The notes under the pieces: generated by a model
What the model was told of the DNA's origin: nothing
The model's input: the letters and a program-made list of their open reading frames with translations, nothing else
Databases searched by the model: none
Part shown: piece after piece, positions 9,139 through 17,606 of the stretch
Numbering within the stretch: the first letter of the stretch is position 1
Layout of the letters: the number at the start of each line of letters is the position of its first letter
Source of the DNA: an uncultured Saprospiraceae bacterium
GTDB lineage: Bacteria > Bacteroidota > Bacteroidia > Chitinophagales > Saprospiraceae
NCBI GenBank assembly: GCA_943788055.1
Contig: CALSOU010000002.1
Span: 62,001 to 126,000 of the forward strand
Direction of reading: 5' to 3'
Length of the DNA: 64,000 nucleotides
Made by a program: the position numbers and the translations under genes

Positions 9139-9312
9139 TCGGAATTACCTAATGGGGCTTTAGCTCAAAAAGAAAGATAGAAGTTAAAAACTGCTGACTT
9201 CAATAAAATGCAAGTCTACTGAATTCAACATAAATATTTCAGTCAAAAGATCAAGTCTATATTACTTCCAAGGGACATGTTCCGCTTTCTCTACTTTATA
9301 TATCTTTACCAC

Positions 9313-11187
9313 ATGAAATTATGTATTGCGGAGAAGCCTTCAGTTGCTAGAGAAATTGCAAAATTACTGAAGGCTAATACAAAAAGAGATGGCTACTATG
9401 AAAGTACGAACTATATAGTGACTTGGACCTTTGGTCACTTATGTTCTCTATACGCTCCTGATGACTACAGAAAGGAATGGAAAAAGTGGCAACTAGATGG
9501 TTTGCCCATGCTACCTGAAAGGTTTGAAACTAAGGTTATGCCTGACAAGGGCGTAAAGAAGCAATTTGATGTAATCAAAAAACTATGCGCCAAGGCTGAC
9601 TTGATCATAAACTGCGGTGATGCAGGACAAGAAGGTGAATTGATTCAAAGGTGGGTTTTGAAGGAAGCAAAATGCACTAAACCAATAAAACGACTGTGGA
9701 TTTCGTCGCTTACTACTGAAGCGATGAAAGATGGATTTAGAAATCTCAAGAATGGTGATGATTTTGATTCATTATACTATGCCGGAATGAGTCGTGCTAT
9801 TGGCGATTGGATTTTGGGAATGAATGCCACTCGACTTTACACACTCAAGTATGGCAGTTACGGAACTGTACTTTCGATCGGAAGAGTTCAAACGCCGACT
9901 CTGGCCATGGTTGTGGAAAGACATCATGAGATCGAAAAATTTGTGAGTACTCCGTTTTGGGAATTAGAAACTTTGTTCCGAAGAGTTAGCTTTCGATATG
10001 AAGAAGGGAGATTTGAGAAAAAGCATGAAGCAGACCGATTACTTGAGAAAATAAAGGATGAAGATTTCAAGATTGCTAATTTTGAAAAGAAAAAGGGTAA
10101 AGAATATGCTCCTCGACTTTTTGATTTAACAAGTTTGCAGGTCTTCTGCAATAAGCGTTTTGGATTATCAGCAGATCAGACTTTAAAGATTGCTCAGTCG
10201 TTGTACGAAAGGAAAGTAATCAGTTATCCGAGAGTGGATACAACATATTTACCTCACGATCAGCATCCAAAAATTGCAGGAATCTTAGCTAAACTAGCAA
10301 ACTATAGCCACCTAACACAAAGTCTTTTGGGGAAACCCATAAAAAAATCAAAGCGTGTTTTCAATGATAAGAAAGTCACTGATCATCATGCAATCATTCC
10401 TACAGGTCAGCAAACTAATTTAGATGCCAATCACGAAAAGGTTTATGACGCAATTGTAAAGGTTTTTATAGCTAATTTCTATCCCGATTGTATAGTTTCA
10501 AATACCACTGTCTATGGAGAAGTTGTTGAAGAAAAGTTTAAGGCAACTGGAAAAGAAATCATAGATCTAGGTTGGAAAGAAGTAATTCCACCGTACAAAT
10601 CAAAATCAAAAGATGATGAAGATTCGGATGAATCCGACAAATTCATCCCCGTGTTCAAGAAGGACGAAGTTGGGCCACATGAATCGAAAATTCTAGAAAA
10701 GAAAACCAGTCCACCTAAGTATTTTACTGAAGCAATGCTGCTAAGAGCCATGGAAACTGCAGGTAAACAAGTCGATGATGAAGAACTTCGTGAATTGATG
10801 AAATCAAATGGAATCGGAAGACCTTCCACTAGAGCCAATATTATTGAAACTCTGTTCAAGCGGGATTACATTAAACGAGTCAGAAAGAACCTTCACCCTA
10901 CTAATACAGGAATTCAATTGATATCGGTGATTGAAAATCCTCTGCTCAAGTCGGCTGAATTAACCGGTATGTGGGAGAAAAAATTAAAAGATATTGAAGA
11001 TCAAAACTATAGTCCAGTTCGATTTATCAATGAAATGAAATCTATGGTTGACAACCTCGTTACCGAGGTTAGAATGTCTAAAAATACAACAAGAATTACT
11101 GCAGCAAATCCGAGAACGTATACTAAAAAGACTAACAAGAAGAAAACAAAAGGTGCACCTTCAAAAAAAAAGAAGTCCACCAAGTAA
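9313..11187 (+). CDS. topB: DNA topoisomerase III (type IA)
   Basis: ATP-independent type IA topoisomerase that relaxes negative supercoils and decatenates replication or recombination intermediates. Starting at MKLCIAEKPSVAREIA it shows the TOPRIM glutamate (EKPS), the TOPRIM acidic patch CGDAGQEGE near residue 101, IGRVQTPTLAMV, the active-site tyrosine in ISYPRVDTTY near residue 304, DHHAIIPT, and MKSNGIGRPSTRA. It ends in a lysine-rich tail instead of zinc fingers. The ATG at 9313 is preferred over one 36 bases upstream because the family begins exactly there. It converges on the MATE gene with a gap of about 30 bases. Confidence 0.95.
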   Translation: MKLCIAEKPSVAREIAKLLKANTKRDGYYESTNYIVTWTFGHLCSLYAPDDYRKEWKKWQLDGLPMLPERFETKVMPDKGVKKQFDVIKKLCAKADLIINCGDAGQEGELIQRWVLKEAKCTKPIKRLWISSLTTEAMKDGFRNLKNGDDFDSLYYAGMSRAIGDWILGMNATRLYTLKYGSYGTVLSIGRVQTPTLAMVVERHHEIEKFVSTPFWELETLFRRVSFRYEEGRFEKKHEADRLLEKIKDEDFKIANFEKKKGKEYAPRLFDLTSLQVFCNKRFGLSADQTLKIAQSLYERKVISYPRVDTTYLPHDQHPKIAGILAKLANYSHLTQSLLGKPIKKSKRVFNDKKVTDHHAIIPTGQQTNLDANHEKVYDAIVKVFIANFYPDCIVSNTTVYGEVVEEKFKATGKEIIDLGWKEVIPPYKSKSKDDEDSDESDKFIPVFKKDEVGPHESKILEKKTSPPKYFTEAMLLRAMETAGKQVDDEELRELMKSNGIGRPSTRANIIETLFKRDYIKRVRKNLHPTNTGIQLISVIENPLLKSAELTGMWEKKLKDIEDQNYSPVRFINEMKSMVDNLVTEVRMSKNTTRITAANPRTYTKKTNKKKTKGAPSKKKKSTK

Positions 11188-11218
11188 TATACTAGAAATT
11201 AAGTAGACAATTTACCTG

Positions 11219-12571
11219 CTAAGCATTTGCTGCCTCTAAGATCTTATCCTTCCATTTGGTGCCAAACATGAAGTATATGGAGATAACCATCACAATAAAC
11301 CAATAATATATCTCCGTTCCCCATGCAGCTTTTAGTCCAAGATCCGTATACTCAACAACGCAATAAAGCAATACTAAATACGATACTGAGGCAAATAATT
11401 TAACGAAGAATCCCCAACCTGTCTTGCCCATTCCAATGATACTATCAAAATAGACAGAACTGCAGGAGAAAAGAAACATAATGACTATCAATAGGTAGAA
11501 CATTGATTGTGCCTCGTAAATAAGCGTCATATCAGATTTACCAAAAAGTGGATATAGAAACTGTTGTGGGAAAACCAAGACAGGTATCGTCAAGACCATC
11601 GTCATCCCAACATTGATAAACATTACTCGATGTGTGGCAGAAACGATTTCAGCAATATTATCTTCACCTAGTAGATAACTTGAGATCGTATTCATAGCAG
11701 ATGAAAAGCCCCACGTTGGGATGGACAAGATCAGATAAATAATCCTGATCATATTGCTTATTGCAAGTTCTTTCCGTCCAAGGTTTTCAATAATACCAAA
11801 GAAAATCAACCAGCTACCGAGTCCAACAATGACTTGTAATACTATATTAAATGATATCAGATAAATCTCTTTGAATCGTTTGAAATCCATTACTGGTCTA
11901 CTAAAAATCCCCTTGACCACTGGATTTCGTTCAAAAATCATATACAGAATAAATAAGAAAAAGGCTGAAGCTTCTGCAAAAGCACTCGCCCATCCAGCAC
12001 CTGCAATACCCATGGCCGGCATTCCCCATTTCCCGAAGATCAAGACGTAGTTCATGACAATATTGATTCCTGCCAAAAACAACGTATCGATAATAATGAA
12101 CTTTGGCTTGGATATACCAGTATAAAAGGCAACAATTCCAACTCCAAGATAGCTAAAAAATATACCCCAAGATCGAGGACGCAAATAGATAGCCCCCCTT
12201 TCTAGGAGTTCCTGATCATTGACAAATAGTCCTAGTATTTCTTCGCTGAAAAAGTGGATCGCAAAAAATAGTGGAATGGCTAGACTCAATTCAAAGATCA
12301 GGAGTGTATAAAAGCTCTTCTTGATTTGCTGTAAGTCTCCACGTCCGTGATCACGTGCTATTAAAATCTGTCCACCCCTTGAAAACCCAAAACCAATAGC
12401 AGAAATTATCAGATAAAACACGCTCGCTATACTTATTGCCTCGAAATCTAAGTCACTGTAGTGATAAAGAAAAATAGAATCAGAAACTGCAATGATATTC
12501 TGCACAGCACTACCCAAGATTATGGGTAGTGCTAAAGCTAAGATCGTTTTATATGATACTTGAGATTTCAC
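11219..12571 (-). CDS. MATE family multidrug/cation antiporter
   Basis: 450-residue integral membrane protein with 12 predicted helices in two six-helix halves, the MATE arrangement. Characteristic stretches are ALPIILGSAVQNII in helix 1 and FGFSRGGQILIARDHGRGD between helices 2 and 3. MATE proteins export cationic drugs or metabolites using sodium or proton gradients across the cytoplasmic membrane; the substrate here cannot be told. Translation starts at GTG (12571). It lies after the S9A peptidase gene, separated by a terminator, so it is probably transcribed on its own. Confidence 0.88.
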   Translation of the reverse strand: MKSQVSYKTILALALPIILGSAVQNIIAVSDSIFLYHYSDLDFEAISIASVFYLIISAIGFGFSRGGQILIARDHGRGDLQQIKKSFYTLLIFELSLAIPLFFAIHFFSEEILGLFVNDQELLERGAIYLRPRSWGIFFSYLGVGIVAFYTGISKPKFIIIDTLFLAGINIVMNYVLIFGKWGMPAMGIAGAGWASAFAEASAFFLFILYMIFERNPVVKGIFSRPVMDFKRFKEIYLISFNIVLQVIVGLGSWLIFFGIIENLGRKELAISNMIRIIYLILSIPTWGFSSAMNTISSYLLGEDNIAEIVSATHRVMFINVGMTMVLTIPVLVFPQQFLYPLFGKSDMTLIYEAQSMFYLLIVIMFLFSCSSVYFDSIIGMGKTGWGFFVKLFASVSYLVLLYCVVEYTDLGLKAAWGTEIYYWFIVMVISIYFMFGTKWKDKILEAANA

Positions 12572-12596
12572 CTTTCGCTAAGTTACCAAAAGTAAA

Positions 12597-12632
12597 GAAA
12601 AAGCCCAGACAAACATGCTGTTCATCTGGGCT
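12597..12632 (-). terminator. Terminator of the S9A peptidase gene
   Basis: On the minus strand, AGCCCAGA and TCTGGGCT form an 8-bp stem around a 15-base loop, followed by TTTTTCTTT. It begins six bases after the peptidase stop codon. Confidence 0.8.
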
Positions 12633-12638
12633 GTAATT

Positions 12639-14846
12639 TTATCCCTTTGGTAATTCAGATTTCCCTGCTAGATCAAGCAAGAAAGAATACTCTTCTGCTA
12701 CTTCTTTAAATCTTTGAAAGCGACCAGAAGCTCCACCATGTCCAGCAGACATATTTGTCTTCAACAGAAGAGGAATTGTATCCGTTTTGTATTCCCTAAG
12801 TTTTGCCACCCATTTCGCTGGTTCCCAATATTGAACTTGAGAGTCAAAATATCCAGTAGTAACAAGCATAGCAGGATAGTCCTTCTTTTCTATGTTATCA
12901 TAGGGAGAATAACTCTTAATATAGTCGTAGTATTCTTTTTCATTTGGATTCCCCCACTCATCGTATTCGCCTGTTGTCAATGGAATTGTTTCATCAAGCA
13001 TCGTAGTCACCACATCCACAAAAGGAACAGCAGCTACAACTCCTTTCCACATCTCAGGTGCTTGATTGATCACAGCACCCATAAGGAGTCCTCCCGCACT
13101 ACCTCCCATAGCAAATAGACCGTCTTTCGCCGAGTAATTGTTTGAAACTAAGTATTCTCCACAATCGACAAAATCATTGAAAGTATTCTTTTTATTCAAT
13201 AGCTTTCCGTCTTCATACCAATGTCTACCCATTTCTTCACCTCCTCGGATGTGCGCAATTGCATATACAAATCCTCGATTAAGTAAGCTCAATCGCACAC
13301 TAGAAAAATATGGATCCAAGCTATTACCGTAAGATCCGTAGCCATAGAGTAAGCATGGTGCTTCTCCATCTAGCTTTGTATCTTTCTTATAAACAATGCT
13401 CACTGGAACTTTGGCGCCATCTCTCACAGGAACCATAATTCGTTCTGATCTGTAAAGAGCGGGGTCATAACCACCTACCACTTCTTGACGCTTCAGTAAT
13501 ACTGATTCCTCGGTCTTCATGTTATAATCATACGTTGACCTTGGCGTTGTCATAGACGTATAACCAAGACGTAGAATATCTGTATCAAAATCCATATTTA
13601 CAGCTGTTCTTGTTGAACTCGCAGCTTCTCCAAAATCAACATAATACGAATCGCCTTCCTCTGGCATAATTCGCACTTTTGAAATACCTTCGATACGCTC
13701 GGAAAGCACCATATAGTTCTTAAAAAGATCAATACCTTCAACTAAAACATCATCCCTATGAGCAATTACATCCTTCCAATTGTCTTTGCTCGTGCTTGCT
13801 ACTGGTGTAGACATAATCTTAAAGTTCTTAGCTTCGTCCTTATTTGTGCGGATAAACCACTTTTCGTCTAGGTGAGCTATACTATATTCCAATCCACGCT
13901 CTCTAGGCTGAAAGATTGTAAACTCACCCAAAGGATTATTGGCATCTACGAAGCGATATTCCTGAGAGAGTGTGGAATAAGAACCAATTACAACATAGTC
14001 TTTAGATTTTGTCTTGTAGACAAAAGCACCGTATGTCTCATCCTCCTCATGGAATATCTCTGTATCCTGTGAAGCGTCAGTTCCCAAAGTATGTCTGAAT
14101 ATTTTATATGACCTAAGAGCATCGTCTTTCTGCGAGTAGAAAACAGTTCTATTATCATTGGCCCATACAACACCGCCTGTAGTATTTGGTATCTCATCTG
14201 AAAGCATTTCACCAGTTTTCAGATTCTTAAAATAAATCGAGTATATCCTTCGACTTACATTATCAACTCCATATGCTAGGATCTCATTGTTACTGCTTAC
14301 AGAACGACCAGCCACATTGTAGTACTCAAATCCTTTCGCTAGATCGTTTACATTCAACATAATTTCTTCGTCAGCTTCTAGACTTCCTTTCTTTCGCGCA
14401 TAGATGGGGTACTCTTGGCCTTCTTCATATCTCGTTAAGTAGAAGTAACCATTGTCTTTGTAGGGAACGCTCATATCTGTTTCCTTAATTCGACCTTTGA
14501 TCTCTTCAAAAAGCTTCTCTTGAAATGGTTCTAAATGCTCCATCATCTTCTCCGTGTACGCATTCTCTGCCTCTAAGTAATTGACAACCTTTTGAGTTAC
14601 GCTATCAGGCGTTTCTGACTCCTTTTGTTCATCGGATAATTTCATCCAGTAATAATCATCTACTCGCGTATCTCCATGCATTTCCATGGTTGTAGCTATT
14701 TGTTCTGCCTCTGGAGGACTTACTTGTCCTACCTGTTCATACATTTTACTTGAATCCACTTTATTTGATTTTGTATTATTTTCACACGATTGGATGCTTA
14801 GACCCATGAATGCAACAACAGATAATAAGAAAAGATACTTTTTCAC
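12639..14846 (-). CDS. ptrB: S9A prolyl oligopeptidase family lipoprotein (oligopeptidase B-like)
   Basis: Serine peptidase of clan SC with an N-terminal seven-bladed propeller (about residues 75-450) and a C-terminal alpha/beta hydrolase domain. The nucleophile elbow is GGSAGG near residue 582, the acid is in GYFDSQV, and the histidine is in AGHGGASGR. RGGEEMGRHWYEDGK is typical of oligopeptidase B, which cuts short peptides after basic residues. The N-terminus is a lipoprotein signal with lipobox LSIQSC, so it is probably periplasm- or envelope-anchored, which is usual in Bacteroidota. The start codon is GTG. The 735-residue length is normal for the family plus signal. Confidence 0.92.
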   Translation of the reverse strand: MKKYLFLLSVVAFMGLSIQSCENNTKSNKVDSSKMYEQVGQVSPPEAEQIATTMEMHGDTRVDDYYWMKLSDEQKESETPDSVTQKVVNYLEAENAYTEKMMEHLEPFQEKLFEEIKGRIKETDMSVPYKDNGYFYLTRYEEGQEYPIYARKKGSLEADEEIMLNVNDLAKGFEYYNVAGRSVSSNNEILAYGVDNVSRRIYSIYFKNLKTGEMLSDEIPNTTGGVVWANDNRTVFYSQKDDALRSYKIFRHTLGTDASQDTEIFHEEDETYGAFVYKTKSKDYVVIGSYSTLSQEYRFVDANNPLGEFTIFQPRERGLEYSIAHLDEKWFIRTNKDEAKNFKIMSTPVASTSKDNWKDVIAHRDDVLVEGIDLFKNYMVLSERIEGISKVRIMPEEGDSYYVDFGEAASSTRTAVNMDFDTDILRLGYTSMTTPRSTYDYNMKTEESVLLKRQEVVGGYDPALYRSERIMVPVRDGAKVPVSIVYKKDTKLDGEAPCLLYGYGSYGNSLDPYFSSVRLSLLNRGFVYAIAHIRGGEEMGRHWYEDGKLLNKKNTFNDFVDCGEYLVSNNYSAKDGLFAMGGSAGGLLMGAVINQAPEMWKGVVAAVPFVDVVTTMLDETIPLTTGEYDEWGNPNEKEYYDYIKSYSPYDNIEKKDYPAMLVTTGYFDSQVQYWEPAKWVAKLREYKTDTIPLLLKTNMSAGHGGASGRFQRFKEVAEEYSFLLDLAGKSELPKG

Positions 14847-15035
14847 AATACTACTTTTTAGTTTTTTTAATAAATGCCTAACTAGAACATATCTGCGTGA
14901 TAATCTCCATAAATATACGGCTGAAATTTATCGCAATAAGCTAGATCACTTAAATATCTACGAAATGGGATGTTATTCTGATTAATACTATAGGCTCATA
15001 GTATATCTAGCGGCTTATCTATAAGGATTGTAAAC

Positions 15036-15067
15036 AAAAAGAGGCCATTTCAAGTAGAAACGCCCTC
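15036..15067 (-). terminator. Terminator of the OmpA/TSP3 gene
   Basis: On the minus strand GAGGGCGTTTC and GAAATGGCCTC pair over 11 positions with a single mismatch around a 5-base loop, followed by five T. It lies about 50 bases after the OmpA stop. Confidence 0.75.
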
Positions 15068-15116
15068 TTTTCAAATCTATGCTCTGCTCTTAATACTCTT
15101 CATATTCTAATAAAAT

Positions 15117-16640
15117 CTATCTTGGAATAAGGTTAAACTCAACTCTTCTATTCAATGCACGACCTCTCAAACTATTGTTATCAGCTATTGGGCGTGATTC
15201 ACCATATCCCGCAAAATTCATTCTTGAAGCTGATATTCCAGCTTGCTTCAAAAATTCGTAGCAAGACTCTGCACGTTTCTGTGACAAAACTTGATTATTT
15301 GTAGCACTACCTGTGTTATCTGTATGACCACTAATTGATAGACTAAAATCAGGATATCTCCGTATGATATCTGCTATCTGATTCAAGATTTTTGCAGACT
15401 CGGATTTCAATGCTGCTCTACCAGTTTCAAACTGCACAGCGCGCATTGCAAGCTCAAGAATTTCTAAGTCTTCTATCGTAATTTCTGGACAACCGTTATT
15501 TGCTACAGAACCCTTCGAATTGGGACATTTATCACGGCTATCATCGATTCCATCTCCATCAGTATCTGGGCAACCACCATAGGCTGCAATACCCGCTTGA
15601 TCTGGACATTTGTCATCAAAATCAGCTATTCCATCTCTGTCTCTGTCTGGACAACCATTTGTTGACGCAGGTCCTGCAATACTAGGACACTTATCTTCAT
15701 CATCGTTAATGCCGTCATTATCAGCATCTAGGATTGGGCAGCCATTATTACTAGCTAATCCTGGAACATCAGGGCAATTATCTACCTCATCTGGAACACC
15801 ATCTCTATCACTATCTTTCGCTGGACAACCCTTATTTGCTTTAGTACCTGCAAGATTCGGACATTCATCATCCTTGTCAGAAACACCATCACCATCACTG
15901 TCTGGACAACCATTTAGTTCCTTGAGCCCTGCATAAGTTGGACAAGCATCTTCATAATCTGCTACTCCATCACCATCACTATCAGGGCAACCTTTCAGTT
16001 CTACAGGACCAGCAACTTGTGGACAGAGGTCAAGATCATCCGTTATACCATCCATATCTGCATCATTCTCGTCGCGCACCTCTTCTACTTTCATTTTTTT
16101 ACCTTTTCCTAGTAAATAAACAAAACCTAGACCATGCTGAAAGTTATCACGATCAACTGAAAAGGATTTTCTATAAGTAGATTCCCAATTGATAAACGCT
16201 CGTTCATTCACTTTGAAATTCAAACCGAAACCTATTGGTGCTTGAAGATTGAATTCACCTTCTAGTTCCCCTACTCCACTTAGACCTGCTACTAAATATG
16301 GTACAATTGCACTTTCTTTCTCATAAAATTGATATTGTAAATGCGCTCCAGCGCCAAAAATCGTGAAATTCGTTTTTCTATCCGTATTATTCTGAGGCAC
16401 TCCTACATGGATGGGAACAACCAAATTTAGTTGCTTTGCAATATTGTAATTCAAACCGATCTCATAGCCTGAGTGATAGTCTCTTAATGCTACTATCTCA
16501 CCACCATTTTGAGATTGATAGTCGAGAAATAACTTTTTAAAACTTAATCCAATTTTATTTTCTTCATTCTGCGCATTTCCGGAAAGGCCGAAAGCGAATG
16601 AAAATAACAACAGAATTATAACTGATTTGACATTCATCAT
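15117..16640 (-). CDS. OmpA family outer membrane protein with thrombospondin type 3 repeats
   Basis: A signal peptide (residues 1-24, cleaved after GNAQ) is followed by a beta-barrel-like domain (about 30-185), then about eight calcium-binding TSP3 repeats (DSDGDGV.D..D.CP, about 200-385), then an OmpA C-terminal peptidoglycan-binding domain (about 400-507, with LSISGHTDNTG and LSQKRAESCYEFL). It should tether the outer membrane to peptidoglycan. ATG at 16640 is chosen over an upstream TTG. The length and layout are typical of abundant Bacteroidota OmpA proteins. The repeated acidic loops make the DNA internally repetitive at about 75-base spacing. Confidence 0.93.
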   Translation of the reverse strand: MMNVKSVIILLLFSFAFGLSGNAQNEENKIGLSFKKLFLDYQSQNGGEIVALRDYHSGYEIGLNYNIAKQLNLVVPIHVGVPQNNTDRKTNFTIFGAGAHLQYQFYEKESAIVPYLVAGLSGVGELEGEFNLQAPIGFGLNFKVNERAFINWESTYRKSFSVDRDNFQHGLGFVYLLGKGKKMKVEEVRDENDADMDGITDDLDLCPQVAGPVELKGCPDSDGDGVADYEDACPTYAGLKELNGCPDSDGDGVSDKDDECPNLAGTKANKGCPAKDSDRDGVPDEVDNCPDVPGLASNNGCPILDADNDGINDDEDKCPSIAGPASTNGCPDRDRDGIADFDDKCPDQAGIAAYGGCPDTDGDGIDDSRDKCPNSKGSVANNGCPEITIEDLEILELAMRAVQFETGRAALKSESAKILNQIADIIRRYPDFSLSISGHTDNTGSATNNQVLSQKRAESCYEFLKQAGISASRMNFAGYGESRPIADNNSLRGRALNRRVEFNLIPR

Positions 16641-16729
16641 CTTATGCAAACACTTTAGTCAGTAAAGAACATACCTAACAAAATTAATATTAATTATTTA
16701 AATAATATGTTTCTATACTATAAATTAAC

Positions 16730-16741
16730 GTGTGATCACAC
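16730..16741. promoter_or_regulatory. 12-bp perfect palindrome, possible operator
   Basis: GTGTGATCACAC sits between the divergent OmpA and asparaginase genes. It resembles a half-spaced CRP-family site (TGTGA/TCACA) without the normal 6-base centre. It could be chance; no further copies were noticed. Confidence 0.25.
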
Positions 16742-16826
16742 AAAAGACGAAGATTTTACTGCCCTTTAATTATTGATCAATCAATCGATGAAATGAATCA
16801 CACTAATATTCCATCTTATTCTTCGG

Positions 16827-16853
16827 TTGAGATAAATATGTTCTCTAAATTTG
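16827..16853 (+). promoter_or_regulatory. Bacteroidota-type promoter of the asparaginase-like gene
   Basis: TTG at 16827-16829 and TAAATTTG at 16846-16853 match the primary sigma factor consensus of Bacteroidota (TTTG-N17-20-TAnnTTTG). The predicted start lies about 35 bases before the ATG at 16898. Confidence 0.5.
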
Positions 16854-16897
16854 CGAGCACTTAAGTTTACACTCAATCCTAAATCTAGACCAAATCT

Positions 16898-17401
16898 ATG
16901 GCAACATTTATCCAACTTTTTGTAACTGGTGGCACATTTGACAAAGACTACAACTTTATTACCGGAGAATTATATTTCAAAGATACACATCTTGGTAAAA
17001 TGTTTGACAGAGGCCGCTCAACATTAAATGTTGACATAAAAACTTTGATGATGGTAGATAGTTTGGAAATGACTGATTCAGATCGCAACATGATAGTACT
17101 TAACTGCATCAAGGCAAAAACACATAGAATAATAATTACCCATGGTACAGATCGAATTGTACAAACAGCAAAAGAAATTGCTGCCAGTCCACAAGTCTCG
17201 GACAAAACAATAATTCTAACTGGAGCCATGATACCTTACGCTTTTGGAACATCCTCTGATGGTTTCTTCAATTTAGGCTCAGCTTTAGCATTTGTACAAA
17301 CTTTGGGACCGGGAGTCTATGTCTGTATGAATGGAAGGTATTGGTTGGCGGACAACGTAAGAAAGAACCTTGATACGGGATACTTTGAGACCTTATCATA
17401 G
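16898..17401 (+). CDS. Single-domain asparaginase-like protein
   Basis: The 167-residue protein matches only the N-terminal domain of L-asparaginases I/II. FVTGGTFDKDY holds the first catalytic threonine region and ITHGTDRIVQTAKEI the second T-D pair, followed by LTGAMIPYAFGTSSDGFFNLGSA. Full-length asparaginases have about 330 residues, and their active site is completed by the second domain, which is absent. Short stand-alone homologues of this length exist in several bacteria, so it is probably a real gene and not a fragment: start, stop and promoter are in place and no remnant of the second domain follows. Whether it is catalytic is unknown. Confidence 0.8.
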   Translation: MATFIQLFVTGGTFDKDYNFITGELYFKDTHLGKMFDRGRSTLNVDIKTLMMVDSLEMTDSDRNMIVLNCIKAKTHRIIITHGTDRIVQTAKEIAASPQVSDKTIILTGAMIPYAFGTSSDGFFNLGSALAFVQTLGPGVYVCMNGRYWLADNVRKNLDTGYFETLS

Positions 17402-17458
17402 GATACGTTTAGCAGTACAATTTTAACTTAGTCTGAGTTTTGGAACAATTTCTTACTC

Positions 17459-17551
17459 ATGCTTATGTTTAGCATATTCTGCAATAATCTCCCCTATTCA
17501 GTGAACTGAATCTTGGAGTGAGTGAACAACTAAATCGCTAAATGCAAGCAT
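17459..17551. repeat. Nested inverted repeats between convergent genes
   Basis: Outer arms at 17459-17473 and 17537-17551 match at 13 of 15 positions as inverted copies. At the centre of the interval lies a 16-bp palindrome, ATTCAGT/ACTGAAT around GA (17496-17511). The element fills the gap between the converging asparaginase and SDR genes. It may act as a two-way terminator or be a short palindromic repeat element; no second copy is in the window. Confidence 0.5.
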
Positions 17552-17606
17552 AAATCATATTGATTTAAGTTCACAAGCTAAACTCTCATCGAAGACGAAA
17601 CAATAT

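Noticed and set aside
13138-13332. Small + strand ORFs opposite the S9A peptidase (also at 12,714 and 13,872)
   Set aside because: They lie wholly inside a well-supported gene, have no recognisable motifs and no promoter of their own.
15200-16080. Tandem DNA repeats suggesting a CRISPR or satellite
   Set aside because: They encode the TSP3 calcium-binding repeats of the OmpA protein and are explained by the protein. No CRISPR array is visible anywhere in the window.
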